A DNA stretch of 64,000 nucleotides from contig CM065693.1 in NCBI GenBank assembly GCA_017654935.2, positions 21,167,010-21,231,009 of the forward strand, read 5' to 3'. Made by a program: the position numbers and the translations under genes. Under the pieces are notes generated by a model. The model had not been told where the DNA came from and ran no database searches. It saw only the letters and a list, made by a program, of their open reading frames with translations. Each line of letters begins with the position of its first letter. Positions within the stretch are counted from its first letter, which is position 1. This stretch comes from Phymorhynchus buccinoides (taxonomy: Eukaryota; Mollusca; Gastropoda; Neogastropoda; Raphitomidae). This document shows positions 13,501 through 21,054 of this stretch, piece by piece.

Positions 13501-14793
13501 CTTTGCTTGCTGTCATCTACTATCTTTCTGCCTAACCGGTCCATTCTCCTGCATGTTTTCACGAAACACTTTCAAAAAGATTTCCTCCAGCCGAAGTCGG
13601 ACTTGCTGGGCCTAATTATTTCCTAGTTAGGCACATGACGGCAGTATGACGCATCTGCGCTCATAATTGACAGGAAACTGAGCGATCGAAGAAGAAGAAT
13701 GAGTAAAAACGGAGGTTAAGGTTGGGTGTAGAAGGAGCCAGGAGAATGCCAGAATCCAGTCCTGAACATTCAAAAAGTATCTGCCCTTAGGGAGTTCCAG
13801 TTTGGATCGTCTGTCTTGCTTCTTGCTTCTGGGTGAGGGATTATAATGGAGGTATGAAGTGGAGTAGGGAGGGGGGTGAGGGTGAAGGCGATGGGCTGAG
13901 AGGTGGAAAAAGTAGAAAGAACGGAAGATTCCTGTGTTTCACTTAGATGGCAACAATCCTTTTAAGAAGTCTCCGTTTGGATCATCCCTCGATGATGTTG
14001 AATATTCTGTGCTTCTTGGTCAGTGGTAATGGTGAGAGAGGTTGAAAAGGGTTGAGGGGGTGCAGGGGGCAGATACTATTGCAGAATCCAGTGTTTCAAC
14101 CTGAAATGGATGTAACCCTTCTTTCCCGATTTGGTAAATTTTGTTAAAATTTTGAAATGATATTCTTGCAGATGGGGTGTTGTTTGCGGTGAACGGTCAT
14201 GACAACGATAAGGTGCAAGGCTTCACCTTGAGTCTGACTTCCGATGCAGGAACCTTACTGACTACATGGAATCTGCCCTCACCCAAGGTAATAAGAGACA
14301 GAGACAGACAGAGATAGAGAGTGAAACAGATGATACATAAAAAGACAAGACATAGAGACAGATGAATAATGAAAACAAAAAAAGTACTGATTTACTTGTT
14401 CTCCCAATGGGGGAGGGACAGTGCCTTATGCAAAGACAAAGATTTTTTTTTCTTTTTTCCAGAACACGGAACATTTAATAAAGTTAACGTTAACTGAGTT
14501 TGTTTCTGAGGTTCACAAATACAGGCATTGGACTGATTGAAAGTTTAATCAAAGCAAATTATTCTACATTTCAAATGCACCAACTTTTCAGTCCTTCAGA
14601 GTAGGGGTACGGAGCTCAGCTATTCACTGAGATTTCTCTTTCATACGACAGATGGAATAATGAATATGAAAACAAGGTGTAAGGGTTCACCCTGAGTCTG
14701 TCCACCAAGGCCATACCGAATATGTGGAATTTGTTATCACCCCAGGTAGAAAGAGAGAAAGAAAAACAAAGTGCGAGGGTTCACCCTGAATTT

Positions 14794-14845
<52 letters not shown>

Positions 14846-17800
14846 TATTGAATATGAATATTGAAATTAGTTACAAGGGTTCACCCTGAGGCTTTACTGA
14901 TAACGTGGAACTTTCCGTCACCCCAGGTTGAAAGGGAGAGGGGGAGAGAAAGAGAGAGAGGGAGCATATTAAAATGTGGTGCACCCTTAGCCTGTCCACC
15001 AAGGCTTAACTCATTCAAGTCTTTCCGACCATATTTGTCCAGAATTAACAGATAGCTGTCAATTTGATGCATTTGCTTCAAGGGAAGTAAATCTGTGTGC
15101 ACACCATACCTTGGTCACTCCGAAACTCACTTCGCTCCCTTAGACCACAATTTTGCCTCTGACTTTGCTTTTGTAGTGGTTTGTTGTGGGGAAACCAATC
15201 GGTGTAGAGAGTTTTTCTATATAAAGTCTATAATATAAAAAAGTCTGATCTACCACTTCCCTATGTCTAAACCTGAAGTAAAAACCTGTAATCTTTCATT
15301 TCTCCTTTTGTTTATGTATGTTTTGTTTGTGTGTATGGCTGGAGTAATTTGTGACTGTTTTGAATAATACAAAATCGTTGCGATGCGAATGAGTTAACCG
15401 ACTGTATGGAACTTGCCCTCACCATCTCAGGTTCTGATGCGTCTTCCCTCTTCTGACTGTTTTCATAGAGAATATTCTCTATTCTCTTTCTTTCTTAATT
15501 TTTTTTTGTCTTTTCTTTTTGTTTTTCCTTCGTTTTGTCTTTCCTTTTTGTCTTTCCTTCTTTATTTTCTTGTCTTCGTTACCTGCTTCCCTTGTTCCAT
15601 CGTTTTCTCCCTGTCATTTCAGAGCCTGTCATCTCCTCATGATGTGGCTGTGTCCAAGGCAGCTGCAGTGGCTGTGTCCAAGGACAGCAGACAGCAGCGC
15701 AGTGTGTCTTCGTTACCTGCTTCCCTTGTTCCATCGTTTTCTCCCTGTCATTTCAGAGCCTGTCATCTCCTCACGATGTGGCTGTGTCCAAGGACAGCAG
15801 CGCAGTGTGTCTTCGTTACCTGCTTCCCTTGTTCCATCATTTTCTCCCTGTCATTTCAGAGCCTGTCATCTCCTCACGATGTGGCTGTGTCCAAGGACAG
15901 CAGCGCAGTGTGTCTTCGTTACCTGCTTCCCTTGTTCCATCGTTTTCTCCCTGTCATTTCAGAGCCTGTCATCTCCTCACGATGTGGCTGTGTCCAAGGA
16001 CAGCAGCGCAGTGTGTCTTCGTTACCTGCTTCCCTTGTTCCATCGTTTTCTCCCTGTCATTTCAGAGCCTGTCATCTCCTCACGATGTGGCTGTGTCCAA
16101 GGACAGCAGCGCAGTGTGTCTTCGTTACCTGCTTCCCTTGTTCCATCGTTTTCTCCCTGTCATTTCAGAGCCTGTCATCTCCTCACGATGTGGCTGTGTC
16201 CAAGAACAGCGCCGCAGTCTATGTCGGGGAATTGAACCCGTACGCAGTCAGAAAGTTTGTGCCCGCTCCGGGGGCCTTGAACCCGTACGCAGTCAGAAAG
16301 TTTGTGCCCGCTCCGGGGGCCTTTACCACTGCCATCGGGGTCACCACCACCCCCCCTACTCCCTCTGCTGCATCTAACAATCAAACTCGAGTTGAAGAAA
16401 AACCAGGTAAATCATGTACTGTATGACTGAGATGGTCGGCATTATTTATCTCCAGCTCCTCAGGCCTTGCATGATCATGATCATGTTGATCATTCTCTAC
16501 ATGATCATGATCCGTATTTTTCGGACTATTAGGTGATACTTTTTTTCTCTCCCAGATTCAGACCCCTGTACCTTATAATACAGACAAACCCCTATTTTAC
16601 GACCCTCTGTTAAGCGACCACCTCTCATTTGAGACCGGATTTGTTGGCACGGATGCATTTTACTATGTAAACGACCTCTCTTAAACGACTTCCTCTAAAA
16701 CGCGACTTACGACCGCCATTTTGTTGGTTTTTACACCGTTGTTGTCGTCTGCATAGACTTCGAGCAAAGGGAAACAACCACGGTCAAGGGCCTGAAAGCG
16801 GAGTCGCTTCCCTTGTTGTAGAAAAGATGGCGGAAAGTGTAGGAAAAGCACGAAAACCACTGACTTTGAAAAAGAAAACCACTGACTTTGGACGAGAGTG
16901 GAGGTGATTAACAGAAGTCGGCGAAGTGAAACTGTAATACATCGATTGCACAATCCTATGGAGTTGGAAAGACCCAAATCCAGTTTTAATATGTCATTGT
17001 ATGTGTGCATGAAGAAGAGAGTATGAACTGTGCTGAACTTTTTCTTTCTACGGCTGCCAGTGAAAACCTCCGTCATACGACCCCTCCAATTTACGACCGA
17101 TTTTTCCGGACATTTTGGAAGTCTTAGAATAGAGGTTTGTATGTATGACTAATAAAATGGTAACAGAATATAGTAACAAAATCTGAAATTGGGGTAAAAT
17201 CAGGGGGAATGCGCCTTATGCAAAGGTGCGCCTTATAGTCCAAAGAATATGGTAGATCATTCTCTGCATGATCATGTCCAGACAATGATGTAGACATTGT
17301 CTACTTGATGTAGATGACAATTTCTGTGTTGGTTTCCTGTGAATGCTTTTATGCTGTTTCTTTTTGTACAGAGGTGTGTGTGCGTGAAATGGGTGGGTGG
17401 GTGGGGTCATAGGCCTGTGAAATAATGGACAATATTGGAGGGATTTTTTTTCTCTCTCCATGAGATTTAGTGTAGAAGTGTGTGTTAGAGAACTGGGGGG
17501 GGGGGGGCATACAGTGGAGTACTCTTCACACAAATTTATACCATGAAATATTGGTTAACTCACAAAAATCTGTTTGAACGGACGAAACCCCTCTTTATTA
17601 TTCCTTAATGCTTAACACGAAATGCTGGTTAATGCACACAAAAAATGTTGTCCCCTGAATTTTGTGTCAAGTGTACTCCCCTGTAGCTCAGTTTAGGTAT
17701 AATAGCTGGTGTACACTTTTATATATAGAAATACTTTCAATGCATGCGGTTGGTTATCTGTTGTTATTTATGAGTTTGTGTTGTTTCTTGTGCATGTATA

Positions 17801-18089
17801 TGACGTGACCGCAATAACATTATCCTTGCATGAGGACAAAATAAAGTGTTGTTCTGTTTTTACTTTTTATATCCAGGTTCCATGGGCCATTGACTTGCAG
17901 GTGGTTTTTTTTGGTACAAAACATTTCGTACTGGTTGCATCCATACTGATGTGGAGACACCCTCTACATCAGAGTGTAGAGTGGCACAGAGGTAACGCGT
18001 TCGTCTCGTGCACGATAAGCCCAAGGTCGAACCTGGGTACAGGGGATTTTACTCTCACTCTGCACTAGGCCTTATGGTCTGAACGTGGA

Positions 18090-18123
<34 letters not shown>

Positions 18124-19385
18124 GTGCCCATGCACTTAGCACACGTTAAACCCAGTGGCAACGAAAAAGTTGTCATTTGGTCAATATATTTTTACCACCC
18201 TCCTTTTCCTTCCTGATCAATCACGCAAAAATCGCTTGCAAATTTAAAAAAGAAAGAAAAGGGTAGTGCGCCTCTGGCTGCGACACGCTCTCCAAGTGGG
18301 TTAGTTAGTTAATCTCCAAGCGGGAGCAACCCGAATTTCATAGCGACACCTCTGTGACTATAAAATACCAAAACACCAAGGAATACCCTTTGATTTCAGG
18401 AGAAGAAGAAGAGGAGCAGTCCAGCGCAGAAGAGGAGGGAGGCAGCAAGACGCTGAAGGAGAAGAAGATGGGCTATCTGGTGCCGTTGTTCATCGTGGGA
18501 CCACTCCTGGCCATTCCTGTTCTGCTGATCACCATTTACGTTATCATCCAGTTTTGCAGAGGTTAGCACTATCTCTCTCTCTCTCTCTCTGTTTCTCTCT
18601 CTGTTTGTCTCTCTTCTCTCTCATACACGCAAGCTTTGTTTGGTTGGTTTGGTGGTTTCTTTTATAAAGCTTTGTTAGCTTATTATTTAACCCTAAATGA
18701 AGATCATTTTGACTTGACTTCACACACACACACACTCAACTCAACTCAACTCCACAGAACTTTATTATCTCCCCAAAAAGAGAAATTCATTGTGGCAGCG
18801 CTTCATTCAACATTTAAAACAAACATATTATACATGACGTATAAGACTGTCACACTCGCAGAAACAACAAAGTAAAATCCAGTCTCACCTCCTGGTCAGC
18901 TTTCTTGGCCATTTTCTTCTGCTCTCCTTGCCACAGGCCGGTCACCTTCTGACTTTTGGATATTGGCTCATACCGCTGTCGACAGAACACTTCAGAGTAA
19001 CAGCTCAGGTCTTAAAGTCCATTCATTTTAATGAGTCCAATAAAAAGCAATCATCGCCTGTGTGACACAGGGGTCCAAATGCTGTGATCGCGCTTGGAAT
19101 TTTGAAAACCAGTCCCTTCAGCGACAATGCCCCCCAACAACCAGTGTCAAAACCAGTCCCAATTTGTTTTTACAAAAAGCACTTTATTTACTTTTTGTCA
19201 TTCTCTCCCCTACAGAGCATCGTAGACAGACGAAGGGCAGCATGGCCAATGGCAAAAGAGGAGGCAAGGGAAAGAACTCCCTCAAAGGATTCGGTCCCCT
19301 GCTGCAGTCGGTCAGCGATGACTCTTCGGACACTGAGAACGAGATGTTCCTGCAGCCTGGCCGCAAGAAAGTCCTCACCGACTGA
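1466..19385 (+). CDS. PAM: Peptidylglycine alpha-amidating monooxygenase, 3' part (PAL lyase domain, membrane span, cytosolic tail); 5' partial
   Basis: Joined exons: 1466-1592, 3033-3140, 6239-6311, 8125-8264, 10303-10376, 13162-13356, 14172-14287, 16169-16406, 18400-18561, 19216-19385. From the TAC codon at 1477 they give 463 residues and a TGA. PAL converts peptidyl-alpha-hydroxyglycine to amidated peptide plus glyoxylate in secretory vesicles. The family's key residues are visible: the Arg in VFHRGNRVWD, zinc-ligand His in FMPHGIEVD, HIPHSVTV and SPHDVAV, and the Tyr in DGYCNSRIL. The motifs LTDVALHQV and ADRQNGRIQCF are close to animal PAM. After the NHL-type propeller come a Thr/Pro-rich linker, an acidic stretch (EEEEEQSSAEEE), one hydrophobic span and a basic then Ser/Asp-rich tail, as in membrane-bound PAM. 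The PHM (copper monooxygenase) exons are not in the window. A PAL-only gene is possible but cannot be judged here. Confidence 0.93.
1671..2145. mobile_element. Inverted-repeat element, relative of the fold-back at 11829-12240
   Basis: Left end ggtaaaggtcaagatgtgcc and right end gcgcatctttacc are inverted versions of one another. The inside shares ttaccaaacattaagctgta, tgtagtgcagtaca and ttgcgtttttccgtcttg with the 11.8-12.2 kb element. Long poly-C (1687-1752) and poly-G (2113-2128) lie at its two ends. Confidence 0.6.
2163..2960 (+). mobile_element. DNA-transposon remnant with a truncated N-terminal peptide
   Basis: Begins with the end motif gactataaggcgcac, also seen at 16512, 17252, 26551 and 28940. 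Inside, 2676-2867 reads MPPKKKTKLISGQSLLSFGG and a Ser/Thr-rich stretch before a stop. A short basic N-terminus followed by LLSF resembles the start of hAT/ZMYM-type transposases; this assignment is tentative. Confidence 0.35.
3033..3140 (+). CDS. PAM: PAM exon B
   Basis: Acceptor tttcag and donor gtaggt. Encodes SFDGNDFHVKDQPIQQNTTL, then IISPQGRLIREFGAGR, the first propeller blade of PAL. Split codons join in frame with exons A and C. Confidence 0.92.
3410..3911. repeat. Direct repeats flanking a fragment of a dispersed element
   Basis: The stretch around 3410-3485 (ttttcagcgaattctctgat) recurs at 3790-3862, and cagaaatattttcagagaaa at 3751 recurs at 3882. Between them, 3585-3690 is a diverged copy of the element at 22338-22545. 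Confidence 0.6.
4103..4547. repeat. Two tandem copies of a 222-bp repeat
   Basis: Copy 1 is 4103-4323 and copy 2 is 4325-4547, nearly identical. A third, diverged member lies at 49231-49430. A 130-codon frame across both copies is a by-product of the repeat. Confidence 0.8.
4760..5035 (-). repeat. Dispersed ~320-bp repeat (family with agttctgtgcttgtaacttc)
   Basis: Reverse-strand copy of a sequence found also at 10895-11215, 13398-13705, 30348-30690, 47566-47838 and 51655-51988. Members share gactctgccttttccctttg and gtcatctactatctttctg and often end in a GAA-rich tail. Confidence 0.65.
5040..5540. repeat. AATC and CA/CATA microsatellite stretch
   Basis: Starts with (aatc)n at about 5043, then imperfect ACAC/ATAC repeats including a tandem ~105-bp unit (caaatcatataaaatacaaa and relatives). 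5541-6238 shows no recognisable feature. Confidence 0.7.
6239..6311 (+). CDS. PAM: PAM exon C: zinc-ligand His blade
   Basis: Acceptor ttgcag, donor gtaaaa. Encodes YFMPHGIEVDEEKNIWLTDV then ALHQ. The His of MPHG corresponds to a PAL zinc ligand. Confidence 0.94.
6842..8098. repeat. 28-bp minisatellite, about 45 copies, in PAM intron C-D
   Basis: Unit gtacctgaaatagtagcatg + gtttacct, with three-base-shorter variants and a common a/g variant (gaagtag). It ends 26 bases before the exon D acceptor. Confidence 0.97.
8125..8264 (+). CDS. PAM: PAM exon D
   Basis: Acceptor cgccag just after a 28-bp minisatellite, donor gtcagt. Encodes VFRIPAGGTIANLILGERF, then HFCKPADVAVLKSGEFFVAD. The Cys pairs with a later PAL Cys in known structures. 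Confidence 0.94.
8505..9305 (+). pseudogene. Non-LTR retrotransposon (CR1/L2-like), C-terminal reverse-transcriptase fragment
   Basis: Frame from 8829 reads SYLERLKYLELHSLKGRRLR, then GDLIQAYKVFNGL and an aromatic-rich end with SFPHPVANHWNNLP, stop at 9191-9193. This is the thumb/C-terminal pattern of CR1/L2-type reverse transcriptases. The upstream part (IERVQR, a stop, then ATKL) is separated by the MITE at 8571-8815. A (CTA)n tract ends the fragment. Confidence 0.75.
8571..8815. mobile_element. TTAA-flanked MITE, family A, nested in the LINE fragment
   Basis: TTAACCCTTTCCCGCCAGCC at the left and cggcggtgaaagggttaa at the right. Removing it with one TTAA restores a continuous LINE frame, a clean TTAA target-site duplication as in piggyBac elements. 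Confidence 0.8.
9490..10240. repeat. Tandem duplication of a ~370-bp unit
   Basis: 9497-9866 and 9867-10235 align over their length (both contain tttcttataaaatrtgttgg and gtaccggcagacctgtttac). Within each, gacctgtttactc near the start is inverted as gtaaacaggtc near the end of copy 1. Confidence 0.8.
10303..10376 (+). CDS. PAM: PAM exon E: catalytic Tyr blade
   Basis: Acceptor cttcag, donor gtaaac followed at once by a poly-C tract. Encodes GYCNSRILKFSREGKLLKKW then GHPNS; the Tyr of DGYCNSR is the PAL catalytic Tyr. Confidence 0.93.
10409..10705. repeat. Dispersed repeat shared with 21612-21915
   Basis: Both copies hold gcatggatgcyccttctttc-like starts, cgccggattatgagaatttg and a G/C-rich end (ctgcactcc, gcaggattttt). 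Confidence 0.6.
10895..11215 (+). repeat. Copy of the ~320-bp dispersed repeat
   Basis: Shares agttctgtgcttgtaacttc, gtcatctactatctttctga and the tail ggccatatggcctgggaatg with the family described at 4760. Confidence 0.7.
11416..11625. mobile_element. MITE family D (ends gggctcccaa / ttgggagccc type)
   Basis: About 210 bp, with copies at 33058-33279 and 50984-51199. All share aacaaggggtc, atagagggtccca and gacccccaaatgggggtccc. Confidence 0.8.
11629..12412 (+). mobile_element. tRNA-derived SINE, interrupted by a fold-back element
   Basis: Left part 11629-11828 has the A-box-like tggcacagagg and a B-box-like stretch (gagtttgaacc). The right part 12241-12412 has the tail ctctccaggtgggagcaacc and gcctctgtgactataaa. 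Intact relatives lie at 17972-18369, 56154-56540 and 59567-59912. Confidence 0.85.
11829..12240. mobile_element. Fold-back element with telomere-like core, inserted in a SINE
   Basis: Arms of about 165 bases (11829-12000 and 12066-12240) are inverted copies; both inner ends carry CCCTAA/TTAGGG repeats. The 8-base sequence caaaattt flanks it on both sides (11821-11828, 12241-12248) and occurs once in the intact SINE, so it is a target-site duplication. Eight bases is typical of hAT elements. Confidence 0.85.
12431..13160 (+). repeat. Degenerate tandem array carrying copies of the PAM exon F splice acceptor
   Basis: Units of about 70-110 bases contain cagaacctgcattattttgc + ag, then gcagcacctgaaatttga. 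Acceptor-like positions have following exon starts at about 12442, 12551, 12659, 12757, 12868, 12942 and 13025; the true one is 13162. Between them are C-rich and CA tracts. Confidence 0.8.
13162..13356 (+). CDS. PAM: PAM exon F: second zinc-ligand His
   Basis: Acceptor ttgcag, donor gtcagt. Encodes PGPGQFHIPHSVTVAESLGL then ADRQNGRIQCFDLNGENP. The acceptor and first eight exon bases resemble a degenerate tandem repeat upstream (12431-13100), and decayed copies of this exon's 3' half lie downstream. Confidence 0.94.
13398..13705 (+). repeat. Copy of the ~320-bp dispersed repeat
   Basis: Starts gtggggatacc and contains ggaagttctgtgcttgta; ends in a GAA-rich tail. Confidence 0.65.
13745..14133 (+). 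pseudogene. Three decayed copies of the 3' half of PAM exon F
   Basis: Copies at 13745-13850, 13922-14031 and 14081-14133. The first two keep gttccagtttggatcgtctg-like sequence and a donor-like ggtcagt or gggtgag. Copy 2 stays open in the exon F frame (DGNNPFKKSPFGSSLDD). Copy 1 has an early stop. None has a clear acceptor. Confidence 0.8.
14172..14287 (+). CDS. PAM: PAM exon G
   Basis: Acceptor cttgcag, donor gtaata. Encodes DGVLFAVNGHDNDKVQGFTL then SLTSDAGTLLTTWNLPSPK, matching the PAL stretch before the last His ligand. Several broken copies follow at 14669-15430. Confidence 0.9.
14669..15430 (+). pseudogene. Decayed tandem copies of PAM exon G with donor sites
   Basis: Copies at 14669-14745, 14768-14797, 14871-14926 and a split one at 14976-15005 plus 15398-15430. 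They keep gggttcaccctgagtctg and end in caccccag|gt donor-like junctions. The first copy has a TAA right after its start (aaggtgtaa). A (GA)n tract lies at 14797-14843. Confidence 0.8.
15006..15397. mobile_element. TTAA-flanked MITE inside a decayed exon G copy
   Basis: Left TTAACTCATTC, right GAATGAGTTAA. The bases on either side join to continue the exon G copy (ccaaggc to ccgactgtatgg). Confidence 0.75.
15580..16168 (+). repeat. Tandem array of the PAM exon H acceptor and exon start, 103-bp period
   Basis: Six copies of ctgtcatttcag + agcctgtcatctcctca with exon starts at 15623, 15757, 15860, 15963, 16066 and 16169. Four intervals are exactly 103 bases; the first is 134 because of an extra 31 bases. 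Copies are almost identical, so the expansion is recent. Confidence 0.97.
16169..16406 (+). CDS. PAM: PAM exon H: last His ligand and linker, behind an array of six acceptors
   Basis: Encodes SLSSPHDVAVSKNSAAVYVG with the third zinc-ligand His, then a 15-residue direct repeat (LNPYAVRKFVPAPGA twice, 16232-16321), then a Thr/Pro-rich linker. I chose the last of six near-identical acceptors (exon starts 15623, 15757, 15860, 15963, 16066, 16169) because it gives the compact PAL sequence. Starts 15623 and 15860 are also in frame and open into this exon. Donor gtaaat. Confidence 0.87.
16232..16321 (+). repeat. 45-bp perfect in-frame duplication inside PAM exon H
   Basis: 16232-16276 and 16277-16321 are identical and encode LNPYAVRKFVPAPGA twice, after the last PAL His ligand. 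Confidence 0.95.
16512..17252. mobile_element. MITE with ends ccgtatttttcggactat, containing a second MITE
   Basis: Left cgtatttttcggactatta and right gccttatagtccaaagaata are inverted. Inside, about 16579-17144, another element has ends acaaacccctatt and aatagaggtttgt and hyphenated tacgac/cgacc motifs. The outer family is also seen at 2163, 26551-26730 and as a right end near 28956. Confidence 0.7.
17972..18369 (+). mobile_element. tRNA-derived SINE just before PAM exon I
   Basis: A-box tggcacagagg, B-box-like gtcgaacctgg, tail with caagcgggagcaacccgaat and tctgtgactataaaatacc. Its tail ends about 30 bases before the exon I acceptor. A short internal duplication (tctccaag) is present. Confidence 0.85.
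18400..18561 (+). CDS. PAM: PAM exon I: acidic stretch and transmembrane segment
   Basis: Acceptor tttcag lies about 30 bases after a SINE tail. Encodes an acidic run, KTLKEKKMGYL, then a hydrophobic span (VPLFIVGPLLAIPVLLITIY) ending IIQFCR. Donor gttagc precedes a CT tract. Confidence 0.92.
18850..19078 (-). repeat. Inverted copy of NARS1 exon 4 and flanking intron, in the last PAM intron
   Basis: The minus strand matches 46808-47040. The exon part is 18889-18975 (87 bases against 93; an in-frame loss of six bases, two Lys codons). The acceptor gacag, the donor gtgaga and flanking intron are conserved too, so this is copied genomic DNA, not a retrocopy. Confidence 0.93.
19216..19385 (+). 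CDS. PAM: PAM exon J: cytosolic tail and stop
   Basis: Acceptor ctacag. Encodes a basic Lys/Arg/Gly-rich start, then SVSDDSSDTENEMF and a TGA. PAM tails in other animals have the same basic-then-Ser/acidic layout that carries trafficking and phosphorylation signals. Confidence 0.92.
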
Positions 19386-19486
19386 ACATAATCCACAAGC
19401 ATTCCACTGAAAGGGTGTGATGTGATGGTGGGTTGGGGAGTTGGGTGGAGGATTAAAGTAGAGGGATGTGGTGGGAGGTGGTTGAC

Positions 19487-19492
19487 AATAAA
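19487..19492 (+). terminator. Polyadenylation signal for PAM
   Basis: AATAAA 102 bases after the PAM stop, followed by a T- and G-rich stretch, the usual layout of a cleavage site. Confidence 0.7.
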
Positions 19493-19589
19493 GTTTTTTG
19501 GAGGGGAAGGGGGGTGGGTGTTAGTTGGCTGGTTGAAAGGGTAGACATGCCTATCGTTCAGATTCTGTTCAGTTTTGTTATCAAATGTA

Positions 19590-20490
19590 GCAATGAGTGT
19601 TTTAGGTGCAATTGATTGCTCAGATATTGTCTTGCTTTGTTTCCAATTACAAATACTGTCAATGAGCCTTTTCTTGAACAGTAGATTGCATAGATTTTGC
19701 CTTTATTTGACTGCTTAGATTCTGCCATAATTTGTTCCCGATCAGTAGACCTAGTAATAAGCGATACAGATGCAGTAAATTGTTCAGAATCGTTATACTT
19801 TGTTCCAGATTTACTTGCAGCAGTGAGCAATTTAGGTGCAATTGATTGCCCAGATTTTGTCTTGTTTTGTTTTTAATTAGTAGCAATGAGTAATTTAGGT
19901 GCAATATATTATTCAGATTATAGTTCGCCGTCCGCATGCAAAAGAGACGTAGCTCAAAATTGGTAAACTTCGATGTGTTTGGACTTACCAGATTATCTAG
20001 ACAAGCTGCATCATCTAACAAAGCTGTAAAACAAGAATTTGCAAAGATAAAACACTGATTGTGACGCTAAATTAACCAAAAAAATGACGTAATTTGATCT
20101 GAAATGACCAAAATGTTGAGTTTTCCATTCCTTATGTGAAGCGACGTCTTTCGACTTACGTCTCTTTTGCATGCGGCCGGCGAATTAGTTCCCAAATGTA
20201 GAAATGAGTATTTTAGGTGCAATCGATTGTTCAGATTTGGTTTGATTTTGTTTCCGATCAGTAGCAATGAGCTGTTTAGGTGCAACACATTGTTCACAAT
20301 TTGCCATACTTTATTTCCAATCAGGAGCATTGAGCCATTCAGTTGCATTGTTTTGTTAAGATCTTGCCATAATTTGATTGTTTAGATTCGGTAGGTCTAG
20401 TAATGAGTGATGTAGTTTGATACTTTGTTCTTGATTGGTAGCACTGTAGGTGCAATAGATTGTGCACATTTTGTCATACTTCGTTCCCCA
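19590..20490. repeat. Diverged ~60-bp tandem repeat, interrupted by a MITE
   Basis: Recurring motifs ttaggtgcaattgattg, ttgtttccaat and agtagcaatgag at roughly 60-base steps. The MITE at 19926-20182 is inserted in the array. Confidence 0.75.
19926..20182. mobile_element. MITE family B (ends cgccgtccgcatgcaaaaga)
   Basis: Inverted ends: gcatgcaaaagagacgta and tacgtctcttttgcatgc. A second copy lies at 58754-59008. Confidence 0.85.
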
Positions 20491-21054
20491 GTAGCAATAA
20501 CCAATTGTAGCTGCCTTTGCTAGTGTTTATGAGTGGTAAACCGCTCAATCGACAGAACCTGTAGTGCCTTAAATTGGGCTGTGTATGTTAAGTGTTGTTC
20601 ACAGCCATATACAAATGACCTCTCACCTTTTTTAATAACCAGTCAGTCATAACTGCTGAATGCATGCCATTTAGCTTTGAGCTATTGGTTGTGTTGTTGC
20701 AGAATCTTTATTTCTTCTTCTGATGTGCTGATCTAAAAATTGTGCCCATTGTTATGCCGATGTCAAATTTGTCCCATTGTTCTGTCAGACATTGGAATTG
20801 GAACAGTAACAAAAAGCGGGGTCTGGGAACCGCAGAAGGCCCCCTGTAGGGGTCCAGGGGGGCAACGTCCCCTGTGGGCTGAAGCTTTTTTTGTTGTTGT
20901 AATGTAAGCCCTAAAAACAGCATTATAAATAATTTTGCATTCACTCAAAAGATGTGATTCTACACTCATATTATAGTAGTTATCTTAGTGTTTTTCCCAA
21001 GGGAATCTACTACTACATACACACAGAGTGAGATTGTAAGTGTGTGAGAGACAG

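Noticed and set aside
13922..14031. Mutually exclusive alternative of PAM exon F
   Set aside because: The frame is open and a donor is present, but there is no pyrimidine-rich acceptor, and it lacks the His ligand half of the exon.
18850..19078. Retrocopy of NARS1
   Set aside because: Intron sequence and both splice sites are included on each side, so the copy came from DNA, not spliced RNA.
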